This document shows positions 25,969 to 34,027 of a stretch of DNA of 64,000 nucleotides, in pieces. The DNA lies in contig CABMPD010000001.1 of the NCBI GenBank assembly GCA_902388455.1, positions 248,001 to 312,000 of the forward strand, read 5' to 3'. Numbering within the stretch: position 1 is the stretch's first letter; each line of letters starts with the position of its first letter. The notes under the pieces are model-generated. The model saw nothing but the letters and a program-made list of their open reading frames with translations, made no database searches and was not told where the DNA came from. The position numbers were made by a program, and so were the translations under genes. This DNA is from an uncultured Alistipes sp. Lineage in GTDB: Bacteria; Bacteroidota; Bacteroidia; Bacteroidales; UBA932.

Positions 25969-28554
25969 TTATTTTCTGAGTTTCATTGATTTCCATGTAT
26001 CTGCGACAGCTATCGCCGTGCGCACCGTCGGAGTCTGTACCTTCCTGTTTATAACCACGGAGCGCTGCTCCACTTTCTCCGCCACGTATGAGGTCAGTTC
26101 CGACAGAGTGACATTGCCCTTCGTCTCCTGCAGTTTCTTGAGCAGGAAATAGGTAAATAGACCATGCCCCTTTTCCTTATAAGGCATTGCGGTCTGATCG
26201 TCCGAGACAGCGGAAAATACTATCATGTTGCCTCCGAGCGCATCCTGCTTGGGCCTTACAACGATACCGCGCATTCCCTCTTTTTCCAGCACCATATCGC
26301 CGTCACGGCTGCCGCCGCTGAAACATGCGTCCATGAGCACCAGCACGCTCTGGGCATTGAGGCTTCCAAGGTCGGCATACACCCTGCTCAGAGGGAAACA
26401 TGCCGAGACCTCCTTGCCGTCCGAGTCCACCGGAAGCAGGTATGCGTCCTTGGTTTTTTCGTCCGGCACACCGTGTCCCGCATAATAGAATATCACGTCT
26501 ATGTCTCCGTCGTATGCCGTGGAGATGTTCTTGATATCTTTCAATGCCCTCGTGAACACTCCGTAAGTGGCATCCTCGTAATACCGGATATTGCTTTCGG
26601 GCAGACCCAGTGTCTGCTGACAGTATTTGGCCAGCGTCCGTCCATCGTTGAGAGCCATCGGCACGGAAGACACCATCTGGTAATTCTCATTGGCTATGAT
26701 GACTGCAAATGTCTTCTCGTTGTTCGCGGGATTCTCAGGTATATTGATGTCCACGTCAGAAGCTCCGACACTGACGTTCTGCTGTTTGATACGGGGAGAC
26801 GATCCCCCGTGAGAAGATGTATTGGATGCAAGATGGCTGTAATCGATTTCAGAGAACTGCATATCCACCACTGTCTGGGTATAATTCAAGGCATTCTCGT
26901 CATCATATTTGTAAATTTGGCCGGTAGGACTGACAAATGTCAGAGATGAGAGAGCCAGACGGTCATCCTTGATATAGTACTCCGGGTTGCGGAGCTGCAT
27001 CCCGTTCCAGTTGCTCTCAAACATACGGGCCTCATTGTCCGCACGGGGAACCGGAATAATAATCTCGCCGTAAGGGGTCTCGGCCAGAAACACCTCGTTC
27101 TCCGCATCATACGGACGCAGAGTCACTTCCGACGGCATCAAGTCCTCCGCATAGATACTGATGTAGTTGTCCTCCGCAGCTTTCATCAGTTCCTGGACCT
27201 TGGCCTGACGGGTCTGCTCGGTCACTCTGGCCTTATACTCGTCCACAGTCTCGTATGGGTCTTTCTCCTGCCACTTGCCTATACGGTCCTCGACATATTT
27301 TCTGGCGTATGCAGAATATAAAGGAGTGCCTGTCTGAGCATACTGCGCCCCGGCAGGTGATGAAGGCTGCGCGGGAACAGAGGAGGCAGAAGAAGAAGCG
27401 TAAAAGGCATACGGATCGGTATAGCTTCCGGTGCGTTGGACGCTGATTCCGCCGAACTGTTCGGGAGTCTCATTATAACCCATCAGCGATGGAATATCAT
27501 TCCCCGAGACCTCCATTCCTCCGGCAGCCAGCAGCTTCCGGTTGGTCTGCTGAAAGAATTCCCTGTTCCCGGTACAGTTGTAGGCTGTCGCCAGTGCCTG
27601 CAGGAACTTGACCGAGCCCGGATTTGTCGCCACGACACTCTCAAGCACCGGTATTGCCCTGCGGAAATATTCGGATGCTCCGGCCCTGTCGCCCTGGTTG
27701 TAATAAAGGGCAGCAAGATTGTACGTATTCGTGGCCAGATGCTCCGCTACATCGAGACTGCGCGGCATAAGGCTCTGAAGTTTCTCATATACGGCCACTG
27801 CCCCACTGTAATTTCTGACCCTTTCGTAGAGCTTGCCCTGAATATTCAGCAGAGTGGGGTCATTCGGTTTAAATCCCAATGCCTTTGAGACATATCTCTG
27901 AAGACTCCTGTCATCTTCGGCATCAATACATGCATTGACGGCCATGGACAGGATATTGAAATCCGACGGCCATGCGGCAACAGCTTCCTCCAGGACCGCC
28001 ACGGCCTGACCGTAATTCCCGATATTGCTGCACGCCTTGGCAAGGAACATATACACATTCTTCCTGTTACGGGCATCACCGGTTTTCAGGTACTCGCTCA
28101 GGTAAGGAATGGCACGCGCATAGTCCTTGGAATTGTAAGTTCCCGATGCCGCAAAATACACCATAGTGGAATAATAGTCGTCCTTTGGAAATGACATCCC
28201 CGCAAAATCCTCCATAAGAGGGATATCCACGAATGCCTGCGCCAGCAGAAGTGCGTTCTGCTGGGAGCCTTTCTGCGAATACCACACTGCTCCCTGCTGA
28301 AGATACGGACGGAGCTCGTACAAACGCTGACGGGCCGACACATATCCCTGTGATCCACGCTGAGAATTCCTCAGAATGGAGATATAGTCCTGATAGGCAT
28401 TGAACAGTGTCTGATACATCACCGACTGGTCTCCGCCGGCCTGCCGCAGTCTAAGGAATGTAGAGTACTCCGACTCGGCCCTGTCCAGGGACTGAGCCGA
28501 CACACTCAGACACAAAGAGGACAGCAACAGAAACAACATCAAAAACCTTTTCAT
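25969..28554 (-). CDS. exported TPR protein with caspase-like (peptidase C14) domain
   Basis: 861 residues. Signal peptide (1-20). A helical TPR solenoid spans about 25-340 (for example YARAIPYLSEYLKTGD, YGQAVAVLEEAVAAWP, AGASEYFRRAIPVLESV). A low-complexity Ser/Pro/Ala/Tyr linker lies at about 380-415. The cluster's central module spans about 420-610 (W...TVDEYKARV, PYDAENEVFL, KDDRLALSSLTF, ASDVDINIP). The caspase-like domain (615-861) has FAVIIANENY, His694 in YYAGHG, KDAYLLPVDS, Cys744 in MDACFSG and KGHGLFTYFLLKKL. The catalytic pair is intact. It is the second gene of a four-gene operon, 11 bp after the propeller gene. I infer a periplasmic protease with a protein-binding solenoid. Confidence 0.9.
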   Translation of the reverse strand: MKRFLMLFLLLSSLCLSVSAQSLDRAESEYSTFLRLRQAGGDQSVMYQTLFNAYQDYISILRNSQRGSQGYVSARQRLYELRPYLQQGAVWYSQKGSQQNALLLAQAFVDIPLMEDFAGMSFPKDDYYSTMVYFAASGTYNSKDYARAIPYLSEYLKTGDARNRKNVYMFLAKACSNIGNYGQAVAVLEEAVAAWPSDFNILSMAVNACIDAEDDRSLQRYVSKALGFKPNDPTLLNIQGKLYERVRNYSGAVAVYEKLQSLMPRSLDVAEHLATNTYNLAALYYNQGDRAGASEYFRRAIPVLESVVATNPGSVKFLQALATAYNCTGNREFFQQTNRKLLAAGGMEVSGNDIPSLMGYNETPEQFGGISVQRTGSYTDPYAFYASSSASSVPAQPSSPAGAQYAQTGTPLYSAYARKYVEDRIGKWQEKDPYETVDEYKARVTEQTRQAKVQELMKAAEDNYISIYAEDLMPSEVTLRPYDAENEVFLAETPYGEIIIPVPRADNEARMFESNWNGMQLRNPEYYIKDDRLALSSLTFVSPTGQIYKYDDENALNYTQTVVDMQFSEIDYSHLASNTSSHGGSSPRIKQQNVSVGASDVDINIPENPANNEKTFAVIIANENYQMVSSVPMALNDGRTLAKYCQQTLGLPESNIRYYEDATYGVFTRALKDIKNISTAYDGDIDVIFYYAGHGVPDEKTKDAYLLPVDSDGKEVSACFPLSRVYADLGSLNAQSVLVLMDACFSGGSRDGDMVLEKEGMRGIVVRPKQDALGGNMIVFSAVSDDQTAMPYKEKGHGLFTYFLLKKLQETKGNVTLSELTSYVAEKVEQRSVVINRKVQTPTVRTAIAVADTWKSMKLRK

Positions 28555-28565
28555 AACTCAGTCCC

Positions 28566-30641
28566 TTAAAATACGTCTACAAAAAGAAAGTCCACGGATA
28601 TCCTACGGTGCTCTCCTCCGACTCCCTCGGAGAGCATAATATTGTACTTGTACTCCACATCCATGTTGCCGAGCTGAGAAATGTGCTGCGTGAGATAATC
28701 CTTGATACCGGCCGCACGCACAAAAGCAAGCTGCTCATTCTCACGGATTCCGGTCTGGGAGGTAACTGTAAGCTGGAAAGGCCCGTCCTCTCCGTTGACC
28801 GTAACATTCTCAAACTCTCCGTAGATGCCGTCATACGGGATTCTGTTGTTGATGCGGAGCCTGTCCGCCATACCGGTAATAGTAACCACCAGCCTGCGGC
28901 CCGGAGCCATATATTGGGCAAATTCATTTGTAAACGCAGTTTGGATAATCTCAGCCAAAGATTTAGCCGCTCCTGAATTATCCGTGCGGTACTGGCCGGG
29001 AGCGAAATCCTCCCGCTCCGAGAAGCCCTTTTCCACATTGTACGAGAATCCTACCTGATAATTCACTATCTTCTCTCCGAACTCATCCACGTCCGAGAGG
29101 ACCTTGGTATTTACAGCTATCTGAGTATGGTCGGATATGATATTCTGGTCAAGCGAGCGGTTTATGATATTGTCCTTTATCTCCTGGAGTTTCATTTCTT
29201 CCATATTGGACATCTGGACGAGCTCCAGAGGCACAAAACCATCATCGGACGCAAGATAATCAAGCTGTTCCCTCGCTCTGTTATCGAAAGTATATGTCTT
29301 GCCGGACTGAGGGTTATAAACCTCGGTATAGATCACCTCGAACTCATCGCGTTCATTCAGACCGTACAGAGTATTGCGGAACTCAAGCTGGCCGGGATCC
29401 ATGAAATCGTTGACATCTTCTGAAGGTACGTCAAGGTAAATAGGCGGCATATTGTCGAAACTTACCTCCAGCTTGTTGCTCTCGGTGTTGAAATTATCCA
29501 ATGTGATTGTAGAAGCCTCCAGCATATTGTCAGCCATCCTCGTAGCTATCTCCTGCTCGAAGAGTTTCATCTGCTCGGCCTTTGTCTCCTCATTGACCCT
29601 GAGACGGTAATCCTCCAGGGACTCTCCGGGCATCTGCTGCATCCACTCATCCATCCTCGCCTCCAGTTCATCCTGGAGCAGACGAGTATAGAACGGTGTC
29701 AGAGTAGAAACCGGTTCATATACCATAGATGCCGAGGTGTTGTACAGCAGGTATATCCTGCCGTCTTTCTCGCGTACGAAATCCAGGCCTGTAATACCTT
29801 CCCGCTCTGTATCGATGTACCGCCTGTCATCAGGATTGAGGGTATTGACTATTACGATACGGCTCGGGCCGGACACTGCCGCTATATATTTTCCTTCGGG
29901 ATGTATTGAGCAGTCGGTACCCAGTCCCAGGGCATCCAGTTCATATCCTATAAGAAAAGACTGAGTATCGTAAACCAGCATCTTTCCCCCGGATAAGATT
30001 ACTCCCAGCCGGGAGCCGTCCTCAGAGAACTTGATCGAATTAATATCCGCCTCAAAACCAAGCCTGGTCCTTGTACTATAATCATAAAGATCGATGACCG
30101 TCAGCCTGTTGTCCGATACCAGCGCCAAATATCTGTTTCTGTTGTCAGCGGACATTTTTTCCGCAGCGTAATCCAAAGAGACATTCTTGATCTCTTTATA
30201 AGACGGAACTTCATACACCCTTACAGTATTGTCTTCTGCCGCCACGAACAGTTTTCCTCCGTCCGCAGACCAGCATACAGCCTTCGGCCTCATACCGGGA
30301 ACGCCGACCCGTGCTCCAGGTCTATCCGTCTCCCACATTCCGAACACCTCGACTTTTTCTTTTCCATTTTTACTGTACAGCACAGCATAATATCTGCCCG
30401 CAGGATCCAGTGCTATCGAGTGTATCTGTCCTTTCAGTTTATGCACAGGGACTCCCATGAGGTTATACACCTTGCCGGCATTGAAATAATAAGCTGAGAA
30501 ATCCCAGGTGTCAAAGCCTTCGGGCACTACTTTCTGCGGAAACACATACGAACTGTCCGGGCCGTATGCCTGCGGCTGCGCACTGATGACAAACGGAACA
30601 AATAACACACACGCCAGAACACAAACCAGTGATCTTAACAT
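28566..30641 (-). CDS. exported beta-propeller protein with cluster module and OmpA-like C-terminus
   Basis: 691 residues. Signal peptide ends ISA-QPQ. A WD40-like propeller spans about 60-330 (SIALDPAGRYYAVLYS, AVCWSADGGKLFVAAED, SIKFSEDGSRLGVILS, CSIHPEGKYIAAVSG). A module related to that of the caspase proteins follows (about 335-480: MDEWMQQ...LEDYRLRVNEETKAEQ, IYLDVP, TYTFDNRAREQLDY). The last 120 residues (VVTITGMAD, NEQLAFVRAAGIKDYL, GGEHRRISVDF) resemble an OmpA-type peptidoglycan-binding fold with insertions. There is no caspase domain. As first gene of the operon it may be the scaffold or cell-wall anchor for the protease encoded next. Confidence 0.82.
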   Translation of the reverse strand: MLRSLVCVLACVLFVPFVISAQPQAYGPDSSYVFPQKVVPEGFDTWDFSAYYFNAGKVYNLMGVPVHKLKGQIHSIALDPAGRYYAVLYSKNGKEKVEVFGMWETDRPGARVGVPGMRPKAVCWSADGGKLFVAAEDNTVRVYEVPSYKEIKNVSLDYAAEKMSADNRNRYLALVSDNRLTVIDLYDYSTRTRLGFEADINSIKFSEDGSRLGVILSGGKMLVYDTQSFLIGYELDALGLGTDCSIHPEGKYIAAVSGPSRIVIVNTLNPDDRRYIDTEREGITGLDFVREKDGRIYLLYNTSASMVYEPVSTLTPFYTRLLQDELEARMDEWMQQMPGESLEDYRLRVNEETKAEQMKLFEQEIATRMADNMLEASTITLDNFNTESNKLEVSFDNMPPIYLDVPSEDVNDFMDPGQLEFRNTLYGLNERDEFEVIYTEVYNPQSGKTYTFDNRAREQLDYLASDDGFVPLELVQMSNMEEMKLQEIKDNIINRSLDQNIISDHTQIAVNTKVLSDVDEFGEKIVNYQVGFSYNVEKGFSEREDFAPGQYRTDNSGAAKSLAEIIQTAFTNEFAQYMAPGRRLVVTITGMADRLRINNRIPYDGIYGEFENVTVNGEDGPFQLTVTSQTGIRENEQLAFVRAAGIKDYLTQHISQLGNMDVEYKYNIMLSEGVGGEHRRISVDFLFVDVF

Positions 30642-30812
30642 AAAATAAAACTTTTACCATAGCTGCTCCTCCCTATGGAATAATACATACGGAAAGTGTG
30701 GAGCGGACAGCCCGCCCTATAAGAGAGGATTATAGAAGTTTTTCACAGCACAGCAGCGCCTGTGGTCCGGGATGGTGCACAAAATGATGCGGACAACAAG
30801 TGCCGCGCTCAA

Positions 30813-30850
30813 TCCTTGTTTACTGAAAACTACCACATTCTCGCTCAAGG
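30813..30850 (-). repeat. second copy of the 23.19-kb element (inverted)
   Basis: Read on the minus strand this matches 23188-23224 of the plus strand almost base for base (GAGCGAGAATGTGGTA, then TTTTCAGTAAACAAG). The weaker similarity AAGTGTC.GG continues on its upstream side. It lies in the 438-bp gap between the propeller gene and the sensor kinase. With the minus-7 element at 30919-30926 it would be part of a 270-nt leader of the propeller operon. The rest of 30.65-30.81 kb shows nothing I can name. Confidence 0.6.
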
Positions 30851-30918
30851 ACTACAAGCCTGACACTTTCATCAATCTGTCTGTAATGCCGCCGGCCGCC
30901 AGACCGACAACATCGGCG

Positions 30919-30926
30919 CAAATTTA
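30919..30926 (-). promoter_or_regulatory. minus-7 element TAAATTTG upstream of the propeller/caspase operon
   Basis: Exact TAnnTTTG match on the minus strand, about 280 bp from the propeller start codon. It overlaps the stop of a gene remnant, so it may be fortuitous. Confidence 0.35.
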
Positions 30927-31046
30927 GCAAAAAGTTTCGAAAAACATAACGTAATACACCGGAAGATACGTGACTCCGTCCTTTGTCACGACATCGCGGC
31001 TGTTGGAAAGCACGTACGCACGCTTGATGTTGTAGTCGTTTAATCG
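30924..31046 (-). pseudogene. C-terminal remnant of an AAA ATPase (DUF4143-type)
   Basis: One open stretch of about 40 codons reads RLNDYNIKRAYVLSNSR and then GVTYLPVYYVMF before a TAA at 30924. I recognise this as the usual end of Bacteroidales ATP-binding proteins of the DUF4143 type (LSN...ITYLPVYFVMFL). No start codon or ATPase domain precedes it; the next sequence is the end of the kinase gene. It is a decayed remnant, non-functional. Confidence 0.5.
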
Positions 31047-31079
31047 AAAAAAGGTGCGTTTTCTAAAAACAGGAGATTG

Positions 31080-32420
31080 CTAAAGGGTAAGGACAAATGT
31101 GGTTAGGGCGGGGTCGGTGCGGTCGAGGCGGATGGAGCCGGCATGGGCACGCATGATCTGGCGGGAGAGGGCGAGGCCGACGCCGGTGCCTTCGGCGCGG
31201 GTGGTGAAGAAAGGGTCGAAGATGTGGTCGGCGTTCTCGTCGGGGATGGGGTCTCCGTTGTTGGAGATGTGGATCTCGGTATTGTCGGAGGCATTGACGA
31301 AGGCGGTGATACGGATGAGAGGCACGTCGTCTAGGGGTGCGTCGTAAGGAGCGGCCTTCTCCTTGAACCGGTCGCGGAGGGCATTGAGCGCATTCTTCAG
31401 GATGTTGGCGACCACCTGCCGCATCAGCTGCTCGTCGGCGAAGAGGACCATGTCCTCATCCTCAAGGGCAATATCGACCCGCCCTCCAAGCTCCTCCACC
31501 CCGGGCAGCAGCGGTGAGAGCACATAGTCCAGCATCGGCCGGAACTTGAAGGGATGAATCTGCGGCACCGGCACGCGGGAGAGGGCGCGGTAGCCGTTGA
31601 CGAAGCCAAGGAGGCCGCGGGCCGACTCGCCGATGACCTGTATGCCCTCCCGGAGGTTGCGGTCGTCGGTCATGTCGTGCAGGGTATCGCTGAGCGAGAC
31701 TATGGGCGTGATGGTATTGAGCACCTCGTGGGAGATAATCCTGGTCATCTTCTGCCACTGGGCGCTCTCGGACCGCTCGGCCTCGGTGCGGCTCTCGGCC
31801 TTCTCCTCGAAGACGTAGACCCGCACGGGGGTGTTTCCGTCCATGACGGTGTACTTCCCTATCTCGAAGTTGTATATCCGCATCTCGGAGCCTATCGGCA
31901 CTTCCAGCGTCCCGCCCTCCTCCAGAGCCTCGATACGCGCCGTCAGTCCGGGCATCAGCCGGTCCAGGTCGGAGATGTGCCGGATGACTCCCAGGCCGAG
32001 GACCGAGGTCAGCGCCCGGTTGCAGCAGCGCACCTCCCCGGCAGGTCCCACTCCTAGCAGGCCGGTCCGCGAGAGATTCTCCACGGCGCGGTGGAAGACC
32101 TCGTTCTGGTCCCTGAGCCGCTGCTGCTCGGAGACGAAGTCCCTCACCCTGTTGAGCAGGATGTTGAAGACCCGGTCCTGGAGAAATGTGGAGTTCTCGG
32201 CAAAATGGAAGGACAGGTCTCCGTTCTCAAAGGCGCTCAGCAGGTAGTTGAGCTTGCGGACATTGCTGCCGTATATCGAAAGGACGCGGTAGACCAGCAC
32301 GGCCGTCACTGCCCCGGCCCCGCCCGCAGGCCAGTACCACCCTGTCAGCAGGCACCAGACGAGGGCCCCGACAGCGAGCATCAGGCAGATGACCGAGAGT
32401 ATGAGCGAGCGGAATCCCAT
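31080..32420 (-). CDS. sensor histidine kinase (NtrY/AtoS-like)
   Basis: 446 residues. Two N-terminal membrane helices (about 5-27 and 30-48) have almost no periplasmic loop between them, so it probably senses within the membrane or cytosol. A HAMP-like and PAS region (about 105-200) follows. The kinase core has phospho-accepting His231 in RIISHEVLNTITPIVSL, N-box VVANILKNALNAL, G1 box ISNNGDPIP, F-box IFDPFFTTR and G2 box GTGVGLALSRQIM. It starts directly after the regulator's stop codon and is co-transcribed with it. The pair probably controls the divergent exporter operon at 34-44.7 kb. Confidence 0.93.
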   Translation of the reverse strand: MGFRSLILSVICLMLAVGALVWCLLTGWYWPAGGAGAVTAVLVYRVLSIYGSNVRKLNYLLSAFENGDLSFHFAENSTFLQDRVFNILLNRVRDFVSEQQRLRDQNEVFHRAVENLSRTGLLGVGPAGEVRCCNRALTSVLGLGVIRHISDLDRLMPGLTARIEALEEGGTLEVPIGSEMRIYNFEIGKYTVMDGNTPVRVYVFEEKAESRTEAERSESAQWQKMTRIISHEVLNTITPIVSLSDTLHDMTDDRNLREGIQVIGESARGLLGFVNGYRALSRVPVPQIHPFKFRPMLDYVLSPLLPGVEELGGRVDIALEDEDMVLFADEQLMRQVVANILKNALNALRDRFKEKAAPYDAPLDDVPLIRITAFVNASDNTEIHISNNGDPIPDENADHIFDPFFTTRAEGTGVGLALSRQIMRAHAGSIRLDRTDPALTTFVLTL

Positions 32421-33836
32421 CTACATCCCGTATTTCTTGAGTTTGTTGTAAAGGGTCTGACGGGTGATGCCGAGCTGCTGGGCGACTACCGTCAGGTTGC
32501 CGTCGTGCTGGCGCATTGCCACCCGGATGAGCTCCTTCTCCATGTCGTCGAGCGTAACCACATTGCCCTTGCGGACCGACTCCTTGAGCACCTGTGCGGC
32601 GGTCTTGGAGCGGCGGCCGGGCCCCCTGCGGTCCTGTTGCTCGGGGAAGAAGTCCCCCACCTCCAGCATACCCTTCTCGGAGAGGATCACGGCCTTCTCG
32701 ACCACATGCTGCAGCTCCCGGATATTGCCCTGCCAGGGCCTCTGCCTCAGCTCCTCGCGGGCCTCGTCCCGGATGCCCCGGATGTCCTTGCCGTATTTGA
32801 CCGCGTACTTGCGCATGAAGAGCTCCGCCAGCGGGACGATGTCCTCCATCCGCTCGCGCAGGGGCGGGAGGGTGAGGTGTATGGTATTGATCCTGAAAAA
32901 CAGGTCCTCGCGGAACTGACCGTCGGCGACCATCCGGGAGATGTCCCGGTTCGTGGCGCAGATCAGGCGGATGTCCACGGGGACGGGGACGTTGCTGCCC
33001 ACGCGGGTGACACTCTTGGTCTGGATGGCGGTGAGCAGCTTGGTCTGCAGATGCAGGGGGATGTTGCCTATCTCGTCGAGGAAGAGGGTGCCGCCCGAGG
33101 CCACCTCGAACTTACCCGCCCGGTCGGCCTTGGCATCGGTGAAGGCCCCGCGCACGTGTCCGAAGAGCTCGCTCTCGAAGAGGCTCTCGGGAAGGGAGCC
33201 CACGTCCACGCTGACCATCGAGCTGCCGGAACGCTTCGAGAGGCGGTGTATCTCCCCGGCCAGCATGTCCTTGCCCGTGCCGTTCTCGCCGGTGATGAGG
33301 ATGCTGGCGTCTGTCCGGGCCACCTTCTGCACTATCTTGCGCAACTCCTTCATCTTCGGAGACTCGCCCCAGAACATGTCGCCCTCGCTGCGTATCTCGT
33401 TCTTGATCTCGCGCAGCTGCTTGACCTCCTGCCGGCTGCGGGAGAGGCGGAGGGCCGCCTGGAGGGTGGTGACCAGCTTGGCGTTGTCGAAGGGCTTGAT
33501 GATGAAGTCAAATGCCCCGCGCTTGATGGCGTCCACGGCCAGGGCCACGTCCGAATAGGCGGTGAACAGCACCACCGGCACATCGGGGTAGGCCTTCAGT
33601 ATCTCCCCGAGCCAGAAAAGGCCCTCGTTGCCCGTAGTCACCTTGGCGGTGAAGTTCATGTCCAGCAGGACGACCTCCGGACGCTTGACCTCCATGCTGT
33701 GCATCAAGTCGTTGGGAGAGGAAAGAAGGGTAACTTCGGAAAAATATGCGGGCAGCAGCAGCCTCAGGGCGGAGAGTATGGCCTTGTTGTCATCGACTAC
33801 GAGGATGCGGCCGTCAGGGGTGGTTTTCTTACTCAT
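32421..33836 (-). CDS. sigma-54-dependent response regulator (NtrC family)
   Basis: 471 residues. Receiver domain (about 10-125; VVDDNKA, phospho-Asp59 in LLDMNF, Lys in IIKPFDN). The AAA+ sigma-54 interaction domain (about 155-385) has Walker A GENGTGKD and Walker B LFLDEIGNIPL, and GAFTDA (230-235) replaces the classical GAFTGA sigma-54 contact loop, a known variant. A Fis-type helix-turn-helix closes the protein (GNLTVVAQQLGITRQTLYNKLKKYG). MSKKTT at 33836 was chosen; in-frame ATGs at 33842 and 33857 are alternatives. It activates transcription from sigma-54 promoters, and a match to one lies in front of the divergent operon. Confidence 0.93.
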   Translation of the reverse strand: MSKKTTPDGRILVVDDNKAILSALRLLLPAYFSEVTLLSSPNDLMHSMEVKRPEVVLLDMNFTAKVTTGNEGLFWLGEILKAYPDVPVVLFTAYSDVALAVDAIKRGAFDFIIKPFDNAKLVTTLQAALRLSRSRQEVKQLREIKNEIRSEGDMFWGESPKMKELRKIVQKVARTDASILITGENGTGKDMLAGEIHRLSKRSGSSMVSVDVGSLPESLFESELFGHVRGAFTDAKADRAGKFEVASGGTLFLDEIGNIPLHLQTKLLTAIQTKSVTRVGSNVPVPVDIRLICATNRDISRMVADGQFREDLFFRINTIHLTLPPLRERMEDIVPLAELFMRKYAVKYGKDIRGIRDEAREELRQRPWQGNIRELQHVVEKAVILSEKGMLEVGDFFPEQQDRRGPGRRSKTAAQVLKESVRKGNVVTLDDMEKELIRVAMRQHDGNLTVVAQQLGITRQTLYNKLKKYGM

Positions 33837-33869
33837 ATTCATGTATTTACGCTTCAAAAGTATAAAAAT

Positions 33870-33909
33870 ATTTTACAATTTTCAAAAAATTAGACACTTT
33901 TTGTAAAAT
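33870..33909. promoter_or_regulatory. dyad, candidate upstream activator site
   Basis: Inverted repeat ATTTTACAA (33870-33878) and TTGTAAAAT (33901-33909) with a 22-bp spacer. It lies about 65-105 bp upstream of the sigma-54-like promoter, the usual distance for NtrC-type activator binding. The surrounding DNA is AT-rich, so chance is not excluded. Confidence 0.45.
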
Positions 33910-33972
33910 TTCTTAACAATTAGGCTTTCTTTAGAATTAGATAAATATCTGTTATTCAGTATATTATAAAGT

Positions 33973-33988
33973 TTGGCACGATTATGGA
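33973..33988 (+). promoter_or_regulatory. sigma-54-like promoter of the exporter operon
   Basis: TTGGCACG (minus-24 box, exact) is followed at the correct distance by TGGAA in place of TTGCA (minus-12 box, G kept, C lost). It lies 40 bp upstream of the TolC-family start codon and beside genes for a sigma-54 activator and its kinase. I see no TAnnTTTG element in this gap. Confidence 0.55.
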
Positions 33989-34027
33989 AGAAAGGTAAGG
34001 GCAAAGAAAATCAAAATACAACCGCGT

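Noticed and set aside
32091..33893. 600-codon plus-strand frame
   Set aside because: Antisense of the sensor kinase and NtrC-type regulator.
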